Below are positions 26,908 through 36,866 of a stretch of 64,000 nt of DNA, piece after piece; the stretch's first letter is position 1, and every line of letters starts with the position of its first letter. The notes under the pieces are model-generated. The model searched no databases. It was not told the DNA's origin and saw nothing but the letters and a program-made list of their open reading frames with translations. Source of the DNA: Donghicola mangrovi (GTDB taxonomy: Bacteria; Pseudomonadota; Alphaproteobacteria; Rhodobacterales; Rhodobacteraceae); the NCBI RefSeq assembly GCF_013377535.1, contig NZ_JABCJE010000003.1, positions 434,001-498,000 on the forward strand, read 5' to 3'. The translations under genes and the position numbers were made by a program.

Positions 26908-27054
26908 AGTGGTCCCTTTCGAATCCTTGTTCTTGCGTATCCGCGTCAGGCTTACACAAACCCGTGTCCCGCTTAAACGCCCGATCCCCTTTGGCTTGGA
27001 AAAATCCACAGATTTGTTTAAGGTCGCCGGAGTTTTTCAAACGAGGGGCTGTCC

Positions 27055-27663
27055 ATGCGTCTTACTACGATCCGGACCTTCGCGACGACTGCATTTGTAT
27101 TTTCGATTTTTACAACGTCATTGCCGACTTTTGTTTCTGCCGACACCGCTGGTTCCCGTGCGCGGATGGCGGCGTTTCGCACCCAGACCGCTGTGCTGGA
27201 CGGACGCGCCGCGTCCCAGTACGCCGCGTCGATCAAACTGATGCCGCCGTCGGTGGTTACGCCGACCAAATACTCCACACCGAAATATCGCGGGCGCTAT
27301 AGCGGCCCCTATCTGGCCATGGCCAAGGACGCCGCCCGCAAACATGGCGTCCCCGAGGACCTGTTCGCCCGTCTGGTGCAGCGCGAATCCGGCTGGAATG
27401 CGGGAGCCAAGTCCCACAAGGGGGCTCTGGGCCTTGCGCAATTGATGCCGGGCACCGCCAAGCTCTTGGGCGTGGACCCCAGCGATCCCCGACAGAACCT
27501 CGAAGGGGGCGCCCGTTATCTGGCCACCCAGTACGAACGGTTCCAGGATTGGAAGCTGGCACTGGCGGCCTATAACGCAGGTCCCGAAGCGGTGCAGAAG
27601 CATAACGGCGTTCCGCCCTACGCCGAGACCCGCGCCTACGTCACCGCTATTCTGGGGGAGTGA
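27055..27663 (+). CDS. Periplasmic lytic transglycosylase
   Basis: Cleaves the MurNAc-GlcNAc bond of peptidoglycan to give 1,6-anhydromuropeptides, the kind of product NagZ later processes. A signal peptide covers about residues 1-29 (ending FVSADTAG). The SLT domain spans about 85-202, with catalytic E111 in RESGWN, then [13 protein letters not shown] near 123-135 and AAYNAGP near 176-182. At 202 aa it is a small single-domain enzyme. The 3' end overlaps the convergent solute-binding protein gene by 17 bases. Confidence 0.9.
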   Translation: MRLTTIRTFATTAFVFSIFTTSLPTFVSADTAGSRARMAAFRTQTAVLDGRAASQYAASIKLMPPSVVTPTKYSTPKYRGRYSGPYLAMAKDAARKHGVPEDLFARLVQRESGWNAGAKSHKGALGLAQLMPGTAKLLGVDPSDPRQNLEGGARYLATQYERFQDWKLALAAYNAGPEAVQKHNGVPPYAETRAYVTAILGE

Positions 27664-29335
27664 CCGCTTCGGCGGGCACTTCGGTCCGGTACCAAAGGTC
27701 GTGATGATGCTCTAGCGCCTGATGCATGGCGGTGCCGCCCACGCCCCGCCGCACATGGCGATAGAGCCTGCGCCAATAGGGCAGGATCACGGCCGCATCC
27801 TCGAGAAGAATATCCTCGATCCGGTCAACAATCTGGCGGCGTGATTCGATGTCCGTGGTGCCAGAGGCGCGGTCGATCAGTGTATCCAGATCGGCGTTAG
27901 CGATACCGCATTCATTCCACACGCCATCCGATCTGTAAGCCAGACTCAGGATTTGCACCGCCAAGGGACGCGCATTCCATTGGGTGCAGGACAAGCCGTG
28001 CTGCTTCCACTCGGCACGGAATTCCTTGCCGTGGATGCGGCGGCGGGTGACGTTCAGTCCGGCGTCCCGCATCTGCACAGCGATGGCGTCGCCGGTGGCG
28101 GCGTTCCAGTCATCGTCCACAGTGATCAACGCGAATTCGGTGTCTTGATGTCCGGCCTCTGCCATCAGGGCGCGGGCCGCTGCGGCGTCTCTTTCTGGGA
28201 CTTTTTTCGGGGTATATTCGGGGTGGCGCGGAGAGACGGGAATGTTCTCGCCGACCGTGCCGTGGTTCGCGTAGCCCAGTTCCAGCACGATGTTGTTGTC
28301 CACCGCCAAGGCAAACGCCCGCCGCACGCGCGGGTCCGCAAACACCCGCACGCCGTCCTGTTCATAGTTCCGGCTGGCCCGGCATACCAGCGTGGCCGAG
28401 GTGTCGATCTCGGACCGGAACAGGTCCATATCATCAAATTCCTGAATATAAGTGGCACTTGTCTCGTGGACCATGTCGATCAGGTCCTCGGTAAAGGCGC
28501 GGGAATAGACCGCCGGATCAGTGCCCAGATCGACATATTCGATCCGCGACAAGGCAGGGGTGCCGCCCCACCAACCGTCGCGGCGCAGCAGCACGGCGGA
28601 CTGGCCTTCGTCCACGTGCTCGATGGTGTAAGGGCCGGTGCCGATCGGGGTTGCGGTCAGGTCCGCGCCCGTTTTGTCAAAGCTGGGGTGCACGATCAGC
28701 GCAGGGTAGTCGGACAGGTTGGCGATAAAGGCCACGTCGGGGCGCGACAGGTTCAGAACGATGGTGTGGTCATCTTTGATGACCATCGCCCCAAGGGCGA
28801 TGAAGCCGGTGCCCTTGTCACACATCGCGGCCATGCGCGTGGCCATGGAGTTACCGCTAATGCTGCGATTGCACCAACGTTCAAAGTTGTAAGCCACATC
28901 GGACGCGGTAAAGGGATCACCGTTGGACCAGCTAACACCTTGTTTCAGATAGAGAGTGTAAGTTCGGGCATCATCCGAGACTTCCCAACCCTCTAGCAGC
29001 CAGGGTTCAAAGGTGTGATCTGTTCGCCAACGCACCAGATTTTCACAGCAACCCCGTGCAATGTTTCCCTTTTCGGGCCAGTCAAAGGTGCGCGGATCGT
29101 CCACCCGCAGCACCCGCATCTGGCAGCGCAGCAGCTCGGTCATGGGGATTTGCGGGGTCTCTTCCTGAGCCTGCGCAGGCACCCCCGCCATGGCCAATGC
29201 CGCCCCCGACGTCATCCCCAAAGAAGTCGCATAGGCCAGAAATTCGCGCCGACTCAGGCCCCCTTGTTCCATCTGTCCGTGCAGGCCGGAGATTGCAGGA
29301 TGGAGCGGAGCATTGGTCAGGGTTTTACGCGTCAT
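27647..29335 (-). CDS. Solute-binding protein of a peptide/nickel-type ABC transporter
   Basis: Periplasmic family-5 (SBP_bac_5) substrate-binding protein, 562 aa. A twin-arginine signal is visible at residues 28-33 (SRREFL), followed by a hydrophobic stretch and an AxA cleavage region (VPAQAQ) near 51-57. Family blocks include [17 protein letters not shown] near 140 and YNFERW. The ATG at 29335 places the Tat motif at the usual depth. No permease or ATPase genes are adjacent, so it is an orphan; an AraC-type regulator lies upstream on the same strand. The ligand is unknown. Confidence 0.85.
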   Translation of the reverse strand: MTRKTLTNAPLHPAISGLHGQMEQGGLSRREFLAYATSLGMTSGAALAMAGVPAQAQEETPQIPMTELLRCQMRVLRVDDPRTFDWPEKGNIARGCCENLVRWRTDHTFEPWLLEGWEVSDDARTYTLYLKQGVSWSNGDPFTASDVAYNFERWCNRSISGNSMATRMAAMCDKGTGFIALGAMVIKDDHTIVLNLSRPDVAFIANLSDYPALIVHPSFDKTGADLTATPIGTGPYTIEHVDEGQSAVLLRRDGWWGGTPALSRIEYVDLGTDPAVYSRAFTEDLIDMVHETSATYIQEFDDMDLFRSEIDTSATLVCRASRNYEQDGVRVFADPRVRRAFALAVDNNIVLELGYANHGTVGENIPVSPRHPEYTPKKVPERDAAAARALMAEAGHQDTEFALITVDDDWNAATGDAIAVQMRDAGLNVTRRRIHGKEFRAEWKQHGLSCTQWNARPLAVQILSLAYRSDGVWNECGIANADLDTLIDRASGTTDIESRRQIVDRIEDILLEDAAVILPYWRRLYRHVRRGVGGTAMHQALEHHHDLWYRTEVPAEAVTPPE

Positions 29336-29418
29336 TTCAGCCTCTTGGGGGCCGGTGTTCACTTGGCCGGCCAGGGGCCCGTTTTGAGGGGTCCTTCTGG
29401 TCCAAGTTGCGCATAGAA

Positions 29419-29445
29419 AAACAGAGCGGGTCAACCGCTCTGTTT
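29419..29445 (-). terminator. Intrinsic terminator after the AraC-type gene
   Basis: AAACAGAGCGG (29419-29429) and CCGCTCTGTTT (29435-29445) form a perfect 11-bp stem with a 5-base loop. On the reverse strand it is followed by GTTTTTC. It separates the araC-type gene from the solute-binding protein gene. Confidence 0.88.
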
Positions 29446-29477
29446 GCAAAAACCATCAAACTTGCGGGAAAACCCGC

Positions 29478-30329
29478 TCAGGCGGCGGTTGCGCGGGCGC
29501 GGAACCGTTCCGGCGACTCGCCCGTCACGTTCTCGAACGAGCGGGTGAAATAGGCCGGAGAACTAAAGCCCAGATCCTCGGCCACTTGCTGGAAGGTCGC
29601 GGCGCTGGTGGCCAAAGCCTCGCGCGCGGCCAGGTGGATGCGCTGGTTCAGGATGTCCGAGGCCGACAGATCGCACATGTCCTTGCAATAACGGGACAAA
29701 TCCGACGGGGACAGGCCCAGTTCGGCGGCGTAGTCGGTGGTGGTCTTGCCCGAGGCGTATTGCTGTTCGACCAGCGCGGTATAGGCGCTGACAGCTTCGG
29801 ATGCGCGCGGGTCCATGGGGGCGGCACCGGTGCCGCATTCCTCTTTCTGCCGCTCCAACCAGACCGAGATCAGACCTAGCAGACAGATCGCTGCCCGTTC
29901 AGAGCGCAGGCGCTGGATGTCCAGTTCCTGCTGCAGAACCTCGAGGTGACTGGTCAGTTCGCACTGGTCGCCAGCGTTGCGAACGCGCAGCTGCATGGGC
30001 TTGGTGGGCAAGCCCAAATGCAGCGCCGAGGAAATCTGGACCACGGTGCCATAGCACTGCGATCCACACTCGAATTTCAACATGGTTCCGGCGGGCACAA
30101 AGACAGCATTGTGGCTGTTATAGCCGCTGCGCGCACCGCCAAGGATCAGACGCCCCTGACCACGGGTGACCCAGATCAGCAGGTGGTCGTTGTAACCACG
30201 CATGGCTCCGCGTTTCCATTCGGGGCCATTGAAAAACTGGCTCAGCGATTGGAAGCGGACGGGTTTGTTGCCGTCAGCGACGGTCCATTGCGCCGTCTCG
30301 GTCGGATTGATGATCAGTGCGTGATTCAT
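29478..30329 (-). CDS. AraC-family transcriptional regulator
   Basis: The C-terminal AraC HTH pair lies at about 180-280, with YAAELGLSPSDLSRYCKD in the first helix-turn-helix and VAEDLGFSSPAYFTRSF in the second. The N-terminal half (about 15-130) is a cupin-like sensing domain with no recognised ligand motif. The 283-aa length is typical. It is upstream of the orphan solute-binding protein but separated from it by a strong terminator, so the two may be functionally, though not transcriptionally, linked. Confidence 0.88.
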   Translation of the reverse strand: MNHALIINPTETAQWTVADGNKPVRFQSLSQFFNGPEWKRGAMRGYNDHLLIWVTRGQGRLILGGARSGYNSHNAVFVPAGTMLKFECGSQCYGTVVQISSALHLGLPTKPMQLRVRNAGDQCELTSHLEVLQQELDIQRLRSERAAICLLGLISVWLERQKEECGTGAAPMDPRASEAVSAYTALVEQQYASGKTTTDYAAELGLSPSDLSRYCKDMCDLSASDILNQRIHLAAREALATSAATFQQVAEDLGFSSPAYFTRSFENVTGESPERFRARATAA

Positions 30330-30396
30330 GGTTTGTTAATCTGTAAGTATCAAACGTGGTGAGTGACCACCCTATGCGGATAGTAGATGCTCAACT

Positions 30397-31308
30397 TTAG
30401 TCTAGATCAAGCCTAAGCCAGTTTGACATCTTGCTTCGCAGCCAACTGCGCTGACGTTTCGCGTACTGCCGCGTGGCGATAACGGCTTCATTTCGTGCGG
30501 TTTCTAGGGGGATTCCGCCGTTGACATGGTCGATTAATTCTTTTGCGCCGATCGCCTTGGAGGACTGCCAGGCGGGGTTCCAAACCGGCGCGATTTTGTG
30601 CGCTTCCGCCAGGGCGCCCTGTTCGAGCATCAAATCGAACCTCTTCACGATCCGGTGATTCAGCCAGTCGCGGTCGGGCATCAAGGCGATTGCCTTACAG
30701 GTTGCCAAGGGCAACATAGGGGCAGGGGTGTCGTCCTGCCATGCTGCGATGCCGCGACCGGTTGCACGCAGTACTTCCCACGCCCGTTGGACCCGCACAG
30801 GGTTCAATCGATCCAGACGACTGGCGCTGTCGCGGTCCAATTCGGCCAACAGGGCCTCGAACCCCTCGGTGGCGACGCGGAGGTCGGCTTCGGCGCGGAT
30901 TTCGGGGGGTGTGGCAGGGATTTCGGCCAATCCGGTGGTCAGGGCCGTAAAGTAGAGCCCCGTGCCCCCCACAATGATCGGGCGCTGCGCGCCATTCAAA
31001 AAGGGCGTCACATCGCGCAGCCAATGGCCGACGGAATAGTCGGCCTCGAGCGGGACACTGCCATAAAGGGCGTGGGGCGCACGGGCCAGATCGGAATCGT
31101 CGGGCCGCGCGGTCAGCACCCGCCAGCCGTCGAAAACCTGCAACGCATCGGCGTTCACGATGATACCACCCTGAGACTCGGCAATGCGCAGGGCCAGTGC
31201 CGATTTCCCGCTGGCCGTAGGGCCCGCGATCAGAACCGGTTGGTCCGGCGCTATGGTTGCGATATCAAAGCTATTCAGTGCATCGGCCAAGAGAGACTCC
31301 GATTTCAT
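30397..31308 (-). CDS. miaA: tRNA dimethylallyltransferase
   Basis: Adds a dimethylallyl group to A37 of tRNAs that read UNN codons. The P-loop GPTASGKS is at 29-36, [17 protein letters not shown] follows as the Q-containing substrate motif, and IIVGGTGLY lies near 110. The C-terminal [11 protein letters not shown] is diagnostic. The start is not certain: ATG at 31308 has only a weak ribosome-binding site, and an extension to 31374 is possible. It is divergent from pyrH. The 303-aa length is within family range. Confidence 0.92.
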   Translation of the reverse strand: MKSESLLADALNSFDIATIAPDQPVLIAGPTASGKSALALRIAESQGGIIVNADALQVFDGWRVLTARPDDSDLARAPHALYGSVPLEADYSVGHWLRDVTPFLNGAQRPIIVGGTGLYFTALTTGLAEIPATPPEIRAEADLRVATEGFEALLAELDRDSASRLDRLNPVRVQRAWEVLRATGRGIAAWQDDTPAPMLPLATCKAIALMPDRDWLNHRIVKRFDLMLEQGALAEAHKIAPVWNPAWQSSKAIGAKELIDHVNGGIPLETARNEAVIATRQYAKRQRSWLRSKMSNWLRLDLD

Positions 31309-31391
31309 TATGTGCAGGGTTCTGCATTGATCCCGTGCGCGTTTTCCGACATTTTGCGCCCGACTGAAAGACATCGCCCCGAGGATCTTCG

Positions 31392-32126
31392 ATGGATAAT
31401 ACGCCCGACAGCCTACAGCCCAAGTTTAAACGTGTTCTTCTAAAGATTTCCGGTGAGGCTCTCATGGGGGATCAGGGCTTTGGCCTGCACCCGCCGACCG
31501 TCCAGCGCATCGCGCGCGAGGTCAAATCGGTACATGACCTTGGCGTCGAGATCTGCATGGTCATCGGCGGCGGCAACATCTTCCGCGGGCTTTCGGGCTC
31601 GGCTCAGGGGATGGAGCGCACCACCGCCGACTACATGGGGATGCTTGCCACCATCATGAACGCGCTGGCCATGCAGTCCGCTCTGGAAGAGCTGGACGTC
31701 TTTACCCGCGTGATCAGCGCAATCCGCATGGACGAAGTGTGCGAGCCCTACATCCGCCGCCGCGCCGTGCGTCACCTCGAAAAGAAGCGCGTGTGCATCT
31801 TTGCCGCCGGCACCGGCAACCCGTACTTCACCACCGACACTGCTGCGACCCTGCGCGCCAACGAAATGGCCTGCGAGGCCATCTTCAAAGGCACCAAGGT
31901 GGACGGCGTCTACGACAAAGACCCCAAGAAACACGCAGACGCCAAGCGCTATGACGAAGTCACCTATGACGAAGTTCTGGCGCAGCATCTGGGTGTGATG
32001 GACGCCAGCGCGATCGCACTGGCCCGCGACAACAACCTGCCGATCATCGTATTCTCGCTGGACGAGCCCGGTGGCTTCCGCGGAATTCTGGCCGGTCAGG
32101 GCACCTATACTTCCGTTCACGGATAA
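31392..32126 (+). CDS. pyrH: UMP kinase
   Basis: Amino-acid-kinase-fold enzyme that makes UDP from UMP and is essential for pyrimidine nucleotides. The [10 protein letters not shown] start (about 17-26) binds phosphates, [10 protein letters not shown] near 57-66 is characteristic, and [13 protein letters not shown] near 139-151 forms the core. The length of 244 is normal. The pyrH-frr pair is a widely conserved arrangement and leads the envelope cluster here. The ATG at 31392 follows GAGGATC. Confidence 0.96.
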   Translation: MDNTPDSLQPKFKRVLLKISGEALMGDQGFGLHPPTVQRIAREVKSVHDLGVEICMVIGGGNIFRGLSGSAQGMERTTADYMGMLATIMNALAMQSALEELDVFTRVISAIRMDEVCEPYIRRRAVRHLEKKRVCIFAAGTGNPYFTTDTAATLRANEMACEAIFKGTKVDGVYDKDPKKHADAKRYDEVTYDEVLAQHLGVMDASAIALARDNNLPIIVFSLDEPGGFRGILAGQGTYTSVHG

Positions 32127-32138
32127 GGCAGCTTCTGG

Positions 32139-32157
32139 GGGGCTACGGCCCCTCTTT
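32139..32157 (+). terminator. Weak stem-loop between pyrH and frr
   Basis: GGGGC-TACG-GCCCC (32139-32152) is followed by TCTTT. The stem is short, so it may act as an attenuator rather than a full terminator. Confidence 0.4.
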
Positions 32158-32210
32158 GCTGTACCCAACCAAGACAGGGCGCTGCGCCCCAAGCAGGAAA
32201 GAACAAAATC

Positions 32211-32774
32211 ATGGCTGACGAAGAGTTTGAACTGGATATCGACGATCTGACCCGCCGCATGGATGGTGCAATGGGCGCGCTGCGTACCGAATTTGCATCG
32301 CTGCGTACGGGCCGCGCGTCGGCCTCCATGCTGGAGCCGATCATGGTCGAAGCCTACGGTCAGCGCACTCCGATCAACCAGGTCGGCACTGTGAACGTTC
32401 CCGAGCCGCGCATGGTCACCATCAACGTGTGGGACAAGGCCATGGTCGGCAAGGTCGAGAAAGCCATCCGTGAAAGCGGTCTGGGCATCAACCCGCAGCT
32501 CAACGGCACCATCATCATGCTGCCGATCCCCGAGCTGAACGAAGAGCGCCGCAAGGAACTGACCCGCGTTGCAGCCCAGTACGGCGAAAACGCCCGTGTA
32601 GCCGTGCGCAACGTGCGCCGCGACGGCATGGACCAGATCAAGAAGGCCAAGGGCAGCATCTCTGAAGATGACCAGAAATACTGGGAGTCCGAAGTTCAGG
32701 ACCTGACCGACAAGTACATCAAACAGGTTGACGCTGCGCTCGAAGGCAAGCAGCAAGAAATCATGCAGGTTTGA
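32211..32774 (+). CDS. frr: Ribosome-recycling factor
   Basis: With EF-G, splits post-termination ribosomes. The 187-residue length is standard. Typical sequence blocks are [17 protein letters not shown] near 32-48, the Gly-Gln-Thr-Pro loop, and the C-terminal half ending in [26 protein letters not shown] precedes the ATG at suitable spacing. It lies in the pyrH-frr-uppS-cdsA order. Confidence 0.97.
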   Translation: MADEEFELDIDDLTRRMDGAMGALRTEFASLRTGRASASMLEPIMVEAYGQRTPINQVGTVNVPEPRMVTINVWDKAMVGKVEKAIRESGLGINPQLNGTIIMLPIPELNEERRKELTRVAAQYGENARVAVRNVRRDGMDQIKKAKGSISEDDQKYWESEVQDLTDKYIKQVDAALEGKQQEIMQV

Positions 32775-32798
32775 GTACGATTACAGGGAGGGTGCGGT

Positions 32799-33524
32799 AT
32801 GGCGCTCGATTCTCACGCTAAGAACGCACCCGAGCACGTTGCCATCATCATGGATGGCAACGGCCGCTGGGCCCAGAGCCGGGGAAAGCCCCGGCTTTTC
32901 GGTCACCACGCAGGGGCACGCCGTGTCCGCGAAGTGGTCGAGGCCTGCCCCGATCTCGGGGTCAAGTATCTGACGATTTTCGCCTTTTCGACCGAGAACT
33001 GGAAACGGACCCAGGTCGAAGTGGCCGGTTTGATGAGCCTGTTCCGCCGCTACATCACCAAAGAGGCCCGCGCCCTGAAGGACGAGGGCGTGCGCGTCCG
33101 CTTTATCGGGGACCGCGTGCGTCTGGACCACAAGCTCCAGACCCTCATGGACGAGCTGGAGCAGCTGACCGAGCATAACGACCGCGTGCACCTGACCATC
33201 GCCCTGAACTATGGCGGCCGCGACGAGGTGGCCCGCGCCACCAAGCGTCTGGCGCAGGACGTGGCCGCAGGCAAAGTGGACCCCGAGACTGTGGATGGCG
33301 AAACGCTGGCCCGTTATCTGGACACCCACGTTCTGCCCGACCCCGATCTGGTCATCCGCACCAGCGGCGAGGCGCGGATCTCGAACTTCCTTCTGTGGCA
33401 GTCGGCCTATGCGGAATACGAATTCATCGACACCATGTGGCCCGATTTCAGCGCCGAAGTGTTCGGCAACGTGATCGCGGGCTATTGCAAGCGGGACCGC
33501 CGTTACGGTGGTGTCCGCGCATGA
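32799..33524 (+). CDS. uppS: Undecaprenyl diphosphate synthase (isoprenyl transferase)
   Basis: cis-Prenyltransferase that builds the C55 lipid carrier for peptidoglycan. The catalytic MDGNGRW (Asp19) is intact, and FAFSTENWKR near 66-75 and the C-terminal RTSGEARISNFLLWQ and YAEYEF blocks are present. The 241-aa length fits. Its TGA overlaps the ATG of cdsA (ATGA), so translation is coupled. Confidence 0.96.
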   Translation: MALDSHAKNAPEHVAIIMDGNGRWAQSRGKPRLFGHHAGARRVREVVEACPDLGVKYLTIFAFSTENWKRTQVEVAGLMSLFRRYITKEARALKDEGVRVRFIGDRVRLDHKLQTLMDELEQLTEHNDRVHLTIALNYGGRDEVARATKRLAQDVAAGKVDPETVDGETLARYLDTHVLPDPDLVIRTSGEARISNFLLWQSAYAEYEFIDTMWPDFSAEVFGNVIAGYCKRDRRYGGVRA

Positions 33525-34288
33525 GCAGCGCCGCGAAATGGGCTGACCTGATCCCGCGGGCGGGGTCGGCTGTGGTCATGCTGGTGGTCGGTCTGGCCTG
33601 TGTGTGGCTCGGGGGCCTGTGGTATTCGGCGCTGATCGCGCTTGCCGTGGGCTGCATGATCTATGAACTGCGCCTCTTGGGCAAGGCGCGGGATCACCGC
33701 GTGGGAATGATGCTGGGGGCTTTGGCGGCCGCCGTGACATGGTTCCTGCCGGTTCTGCCCAATCTGGCGATCCTGCCGGTGATTGCGGGGATGATGGCGG
33801 CCACCACGGGCGGCGTGCGCAAACCCATGCCGATCGCCTTTGCTGCCGCGATGATCATGGTGGCGGGCTACGTGCTGGTGAACCTGCGGACCGATGCGGG
33901 CATCGTCTGGGTGTTCTGGCTGCTGTTCGTGGTGATCGCGTCCGACGTGGCGGGGTACTTCGTGGGCAAAGCCATCGGCGGCCCGAAATTCTGGCCGCGC
34001 CTGTCGCCCAAAAAGACTTGGTCCGGCACCGCAGGTGGCTGGATCGCGGCTGGCGGGGTGGGGGCCCTGTTTGCGGCAACCACCGGCGCAGGACCGATCC
34101 TGATTCCCGTCAGCGCGATGATGGCCTTTGCCGCGCAAATGGGCGACATCGGTGAAAGCTGGCTGAAACGCCGCGCAGGGGTCAAGGACAGCTCGAACCT
34201 CATTCCCGGACATGGCGGCTTCATGGACCGGTTCGACGGGCTGGTCGGCGCTTGCATGATCGCGCTTTTCGTTGTGGGGGCCCTTTGA
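33521..34288 (+). CDS. cdsA: Phosphatidate cytidylyltransferase
   Basis: Integral membrane enzyme that makes CDP-diacylglycerol. About seven or eight hydrophobic segments fill residues 15-200. The CTP-transferase signature SPKKTWSGTAGG (about 162-173) and the C-terminal KDSSNLIPGHGGFMDRFDGL are conserved. The start is the ATG at 33521 that overlaps the uppS stop. The stop overlaps the TTG start of dxr. The length of 255 is usual. Confidence 0.94.
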   Translation: MSSAAKWADLIPRAGSAVVMLVVGLACVWLGGLWYSALIALAVGCMIYELRLLGKARDHRVGMMLGALAAAVTWFLPVLPNLAILPVIAGMMAATTGGVRKPMPIAFAAAMIMVAGYVLVNLRTDAGIVWVFWLLFVVIASDVAGYFVGKAIGGPKFWPRLSPKKTWSGTAGGWIAAGGVGALFAATTGAGPILIPVSAMMAFAAQMGDIGESWLKRRAGVKDSSNLIPGHGGFMDRFDGLVGACMIALFVVGAL

Positions 34289-35454
34289 AACGCATAAGTA
34301 TTTTCGGCGCAACCGGGTCCATCGGGCAAAGCACGCTGGACCTGATTGGTCGCCGCATGGGCGACTTTCAGGTCGTTGTTCTGACGGGCGGCGCGAATAT
34401 CGCCCAACTGGCCGGTGACGCGCTGAAGTTCCGGCCCGAGCTGGTCGTCACCGCATACCCCGAGAAACTGGATGATCTGCGCGCCGCGCTCGATGGCTCT
34501 GGCATCGAATGCGCCGCAGGTCAGGACGCCTTGGTCGAGGCTGCAAACCGTCCCGCCGACTGGATCATGTCGGCGATTGTGGGGGTGGCGGGGCTGGCGC
34601 CGGGGCTCAAGGCATTGGAGCAGGGCACGACCCTTGCGCTGGCGAACAAGGAATCGCTGGTGACGGCGGGCCCCTTGCTGCTGGAAACCGCGCGCAAATT
34701 CGGCGCGACGATCCTGCCCGTGGACAGCGAGCATTCGGCGATCTTCCAAGGCTTGGTGGGCGAGGATATGGCTGCCGTCGAGCGGATCATCATCACGGCA
34801 TCCGGCGGTGCCTTCCGCGACTGGCCCATTGAGGATCTGCCCAAAGCCACCTGCGCGCAGGCGTCGACTCACCCGAACTGGGACATGGGGCAGCGGATCA
34901 CCATCGACTCGGCCTCTATGTTCAACAAGGCGCTCGAAGTCATAGAAACCAAAGAGTTTTTTGGCTGCAAGCCCGAGATGATCGAGGTTCTGGTCCACCC
35001 CGAATCCCTGATCCACGCGCTGGTTGGTTTCAACGACGGCGCGCTGATGGCCCATGTGGGCGCGCCCGATATGCGCCACGCCATCGGCTATGCCCTGAAC
35101 TGGCCGGACCGTGCCCATCTGCCGGTCGAACGGCTGGACTTGGCCGCGATTGGCCGCATGACATTCCGCGCGCCCGATGACGTGCGCTACCCGGCGCTGC
35201 GCCTTGCGCGCGAGGTGATGGAAACCGGCGGCCTGTCCGGCGCGGTCCTGAACGGGGCCAAGGAGAGGGCGCTCGATCACTTCATCGCGGGGCGCATCCG
35301 GTTCACCGATATGGCCGATCTGGTGGCCGGTGCCTTGGATCAATTATCGCGGCGCAACACGCTTCATTTACCAGTAACCCTTGATAACGTCGCTCAACTG
35401 GACCATTTGGCCCGTAAGGCGGCGGATCAGATCGCCATGGATTTGGTAACGTAA
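34285..35454 (+). CDS. dxr: 1-deoxy-D-xylulose 5-phosphate reductoisomerase
   Basis: Second enzyme of the MEP isoprenoid pathway, giving MEP, and so upstream of UppS in function. The NADPH-binding ISIFGATGSIGQSTL opens the protein at residues 4-18. The metal and substrate residues lie in PVDSEHSAIFQ near 146-156, GGAFRDW near 173-179, and PNWDMGQRITIDSASMFNK near 198-216. The start is unusual: a TTG at 34285 whose last two bases belong to the cdsA stop (TTGA). This puts the family's first strand at the right position. The length is 389. Confidence 0.95.
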   Translation: MKRISIFGATGSIGQSTLDLIGRRMGDFQVVVLTGGANIAQLAGDALKFRPELVVTAYPEKLDDLRAALDGSGIECAAGQDALVEAANRPADWIMSAIVGVAGLAPGLKALEQGTTLALANKESLVTAGPLLLETARKFGATILPVDSEHSAIFQGLVGEDMAAVERIIITASGGAFRDWPIEDLPKATCAQASTHPNWDMGQRITIDSASMFNKALEVIETKEFFGCKPEMIEVLVHPESLIHALVGFNDGALMAHVGAPDMRHAIGYALNWPDRAHLPVERLDLAAIGRMTFRAPDDVRYPALRLAREVMETGGLSGAVLNGAKERALDHFIAGRIRFTDMADLVAGALDQLSRRNTLHLPVTLDNVAQLDHLARKAADQIAMDLVT

Positions 35455-35463
35455 GAGGCAGTT

Positions 35464-36795
35464 TTGGATATTCTCGCTCTGGCACCCGATCTGGGTGGTC
35501 TGTTGTACACCATCGCATCGTTTGTTGTCGCACTGATCATCATCGTCGCGGTCCACGAATACGGCCACTACATCGTCGGCCGTTGGGGCGGGATCAAAGC
35601 CGAAGTGTTCTCTTTGGGGTTCGGTCCGGTGCTGTTTTCGCGCGTCGACAAACGTGGCACCCGCTGGCAGATCGCGGCGCTTCCCCTTGGTGGCTATGTG
35701 AAATTCCTGGGTGATAGCGACGCGGCCAGCGGCAAGGACGCTGCGGCCATCGGCCAGCTATCGGAAAACGACCGTCGGCACACCATGCACGGGGCCCCTT
35801 TGTGGGCGCGGGCGGCGACTGTGGCGGCGGGGCCGATCTTTAACTTCATCCTGACTATCGTGATTTTCACCGGCGTGATCCTGTGGGAAGGGCAGACCAA
35901 AGAGCCCCTGACCATCGGCCATATTCAGGACCTGCCCGCGACGATCACCCTGCAATCGGGTGACCAGATCGTGTCCGTCGGCGGGATCACCATGCCCGAG
36001 GATGGGCTGAACACCATCCGCGCGCAAATCCCCGTTCAGGCGGATCTGGAGTACGAGGTTCTGCGCGATGGTCAGACCGTGACCGCCGTTGGCCCGCACC
36101 CCTATTTGCCCTTGGTTGAGCAGGTCTCGCCGCGCTCTGCTGCTTATGAGGCTGGCATTCGCCCCGGTGACGTGATCACCGCGGCCGATGGCGTGCCGAT
36201 GTACGCCTTTAGCCAGCTGATCGACGTGGTCAAATCGGCCGAGGGCAACCCGATCAGCCTGTCGGTCTGGCGCGATGGTCAGGACCTGACCATCGATCTG
36301 TCCGCCAAGCGCGTGGATGAACCCAGCGCCGAGGGCGGCTTCCAGACCGTCTGGCGCATTGGTGTTGTGGGCGGTCTGTTCTTTGACGCGGCCAAGGAAC
36401 CCGTTGGCGTTCTTCAGGCGATCGGGGCAGGGGCCGCGCAGCTGTGGTTCCTGATCGAAGGCTCCGTGTCGGGCCTGTGGCACATGATCACCGGCGCGAT
36501 CAGCACCTGCAACATGTCCGGCCCCGTCGGCATCGCCGAGGTGTCTGGCGCGATGGCCTCGCAGGGGGCGCAGAACTTTATCTGGTTCATCGGCTCGCTG
36601 TCGGCGGCTGTGGGTCTGCTGAACCTGTTCCCCGTGCCGGTGCTGGACGGCGGCCATCTGGTGTTCTTTGCCTACGAGGCTGTGGCTGGCAAACCCCCGA
36701 GCGACAAGGTCCTGCGCGCCCTGATGGCGGGAGGTCTCGCCTTGATACTGTCGCTGATGGTGTTTGCGCTGGGGAACGACCTGTTCTGCCCGTGA
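35464..36795 (+). CDS. rseP: RIP metalloprotease RseP (site-2 protease)
   Basis: Intramembrane zinc protease that cleaves anti-sigma factors and signal-peptide remnants. The zinc site is HEYGH at 31-35 in the first helix, with the third ligand in PVLDGGHLVFF near 395-405. PDZ-like sequence covers about 120-270, including GIRPGDVI. The length of 443 is normal. The start is a TTG at 35464 preceded by GTAAGAGG, the second rare start in a row after dxr. It is upstream of bamA, as in many proteobacteria. Confidence 0.93.
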   Translation: MDILALAPDLGGLLYTIASFVVALIIIVAVHEYGHYIVGRWGGIKAEVFSLGFGPVLFSRVDKRGTRWQIAALPLGGYVKFLGDSDAASGKDAAAIGQLSENDRRHTMHGAPLWARAATVAAGPIFNFILTIVIFTGVILWEGQTKEPLTIGHIQDLPATITLQSGDQIVSVGGITMPEDGLNTIRAQIPVQADLEYEVLRDGQTVTAVGPHPYLPLVEQVSPRSAAYEAGIRPGDVITAADGVPMYAFSQLIDVVKSAEGNPISLSVWRDGQDLTIDLSAKRVDEPSAEGGFQTVWRIGVVGGLFFDAAKEPVGVLQAIGAGAAQLWFLIEGSVSGLWHMITGAISTCNMSGPVGIAEVSGAMASQGAQNFIWFIGSLSAAVGLLNLFPVPVLDGGHLVFFAYEAVAGKPPSDKVLRALMAGGLALILSLMVFALGNDLFCP

Positions 36796-36829
36796 TTGCC
36801 CAAATTCTGACGTAATCCAATCTTACAAG

Positions 36830-36864
36830 AAGCCTCATTCGAACTGTATCGAGTGAGGCTTTTT
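36830..36864 (+). terminator. Intrinsic terminator after rseP, with a Shine-Dalgarno in its stem
   Basis: AAGCCTCATTCGA (36830-36842) pairs with TCGAGTGAGGCTT (36849-36861), a 13-bp stem with one G-U pair and a six-base loop. A five-T tract at 36860-36864 follows. The 3' arm contains GAGG (36855-36858), placed eight bases before the ATG at 36867. Confidence 0.85.
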
Positions 36865-36866
36865 CC

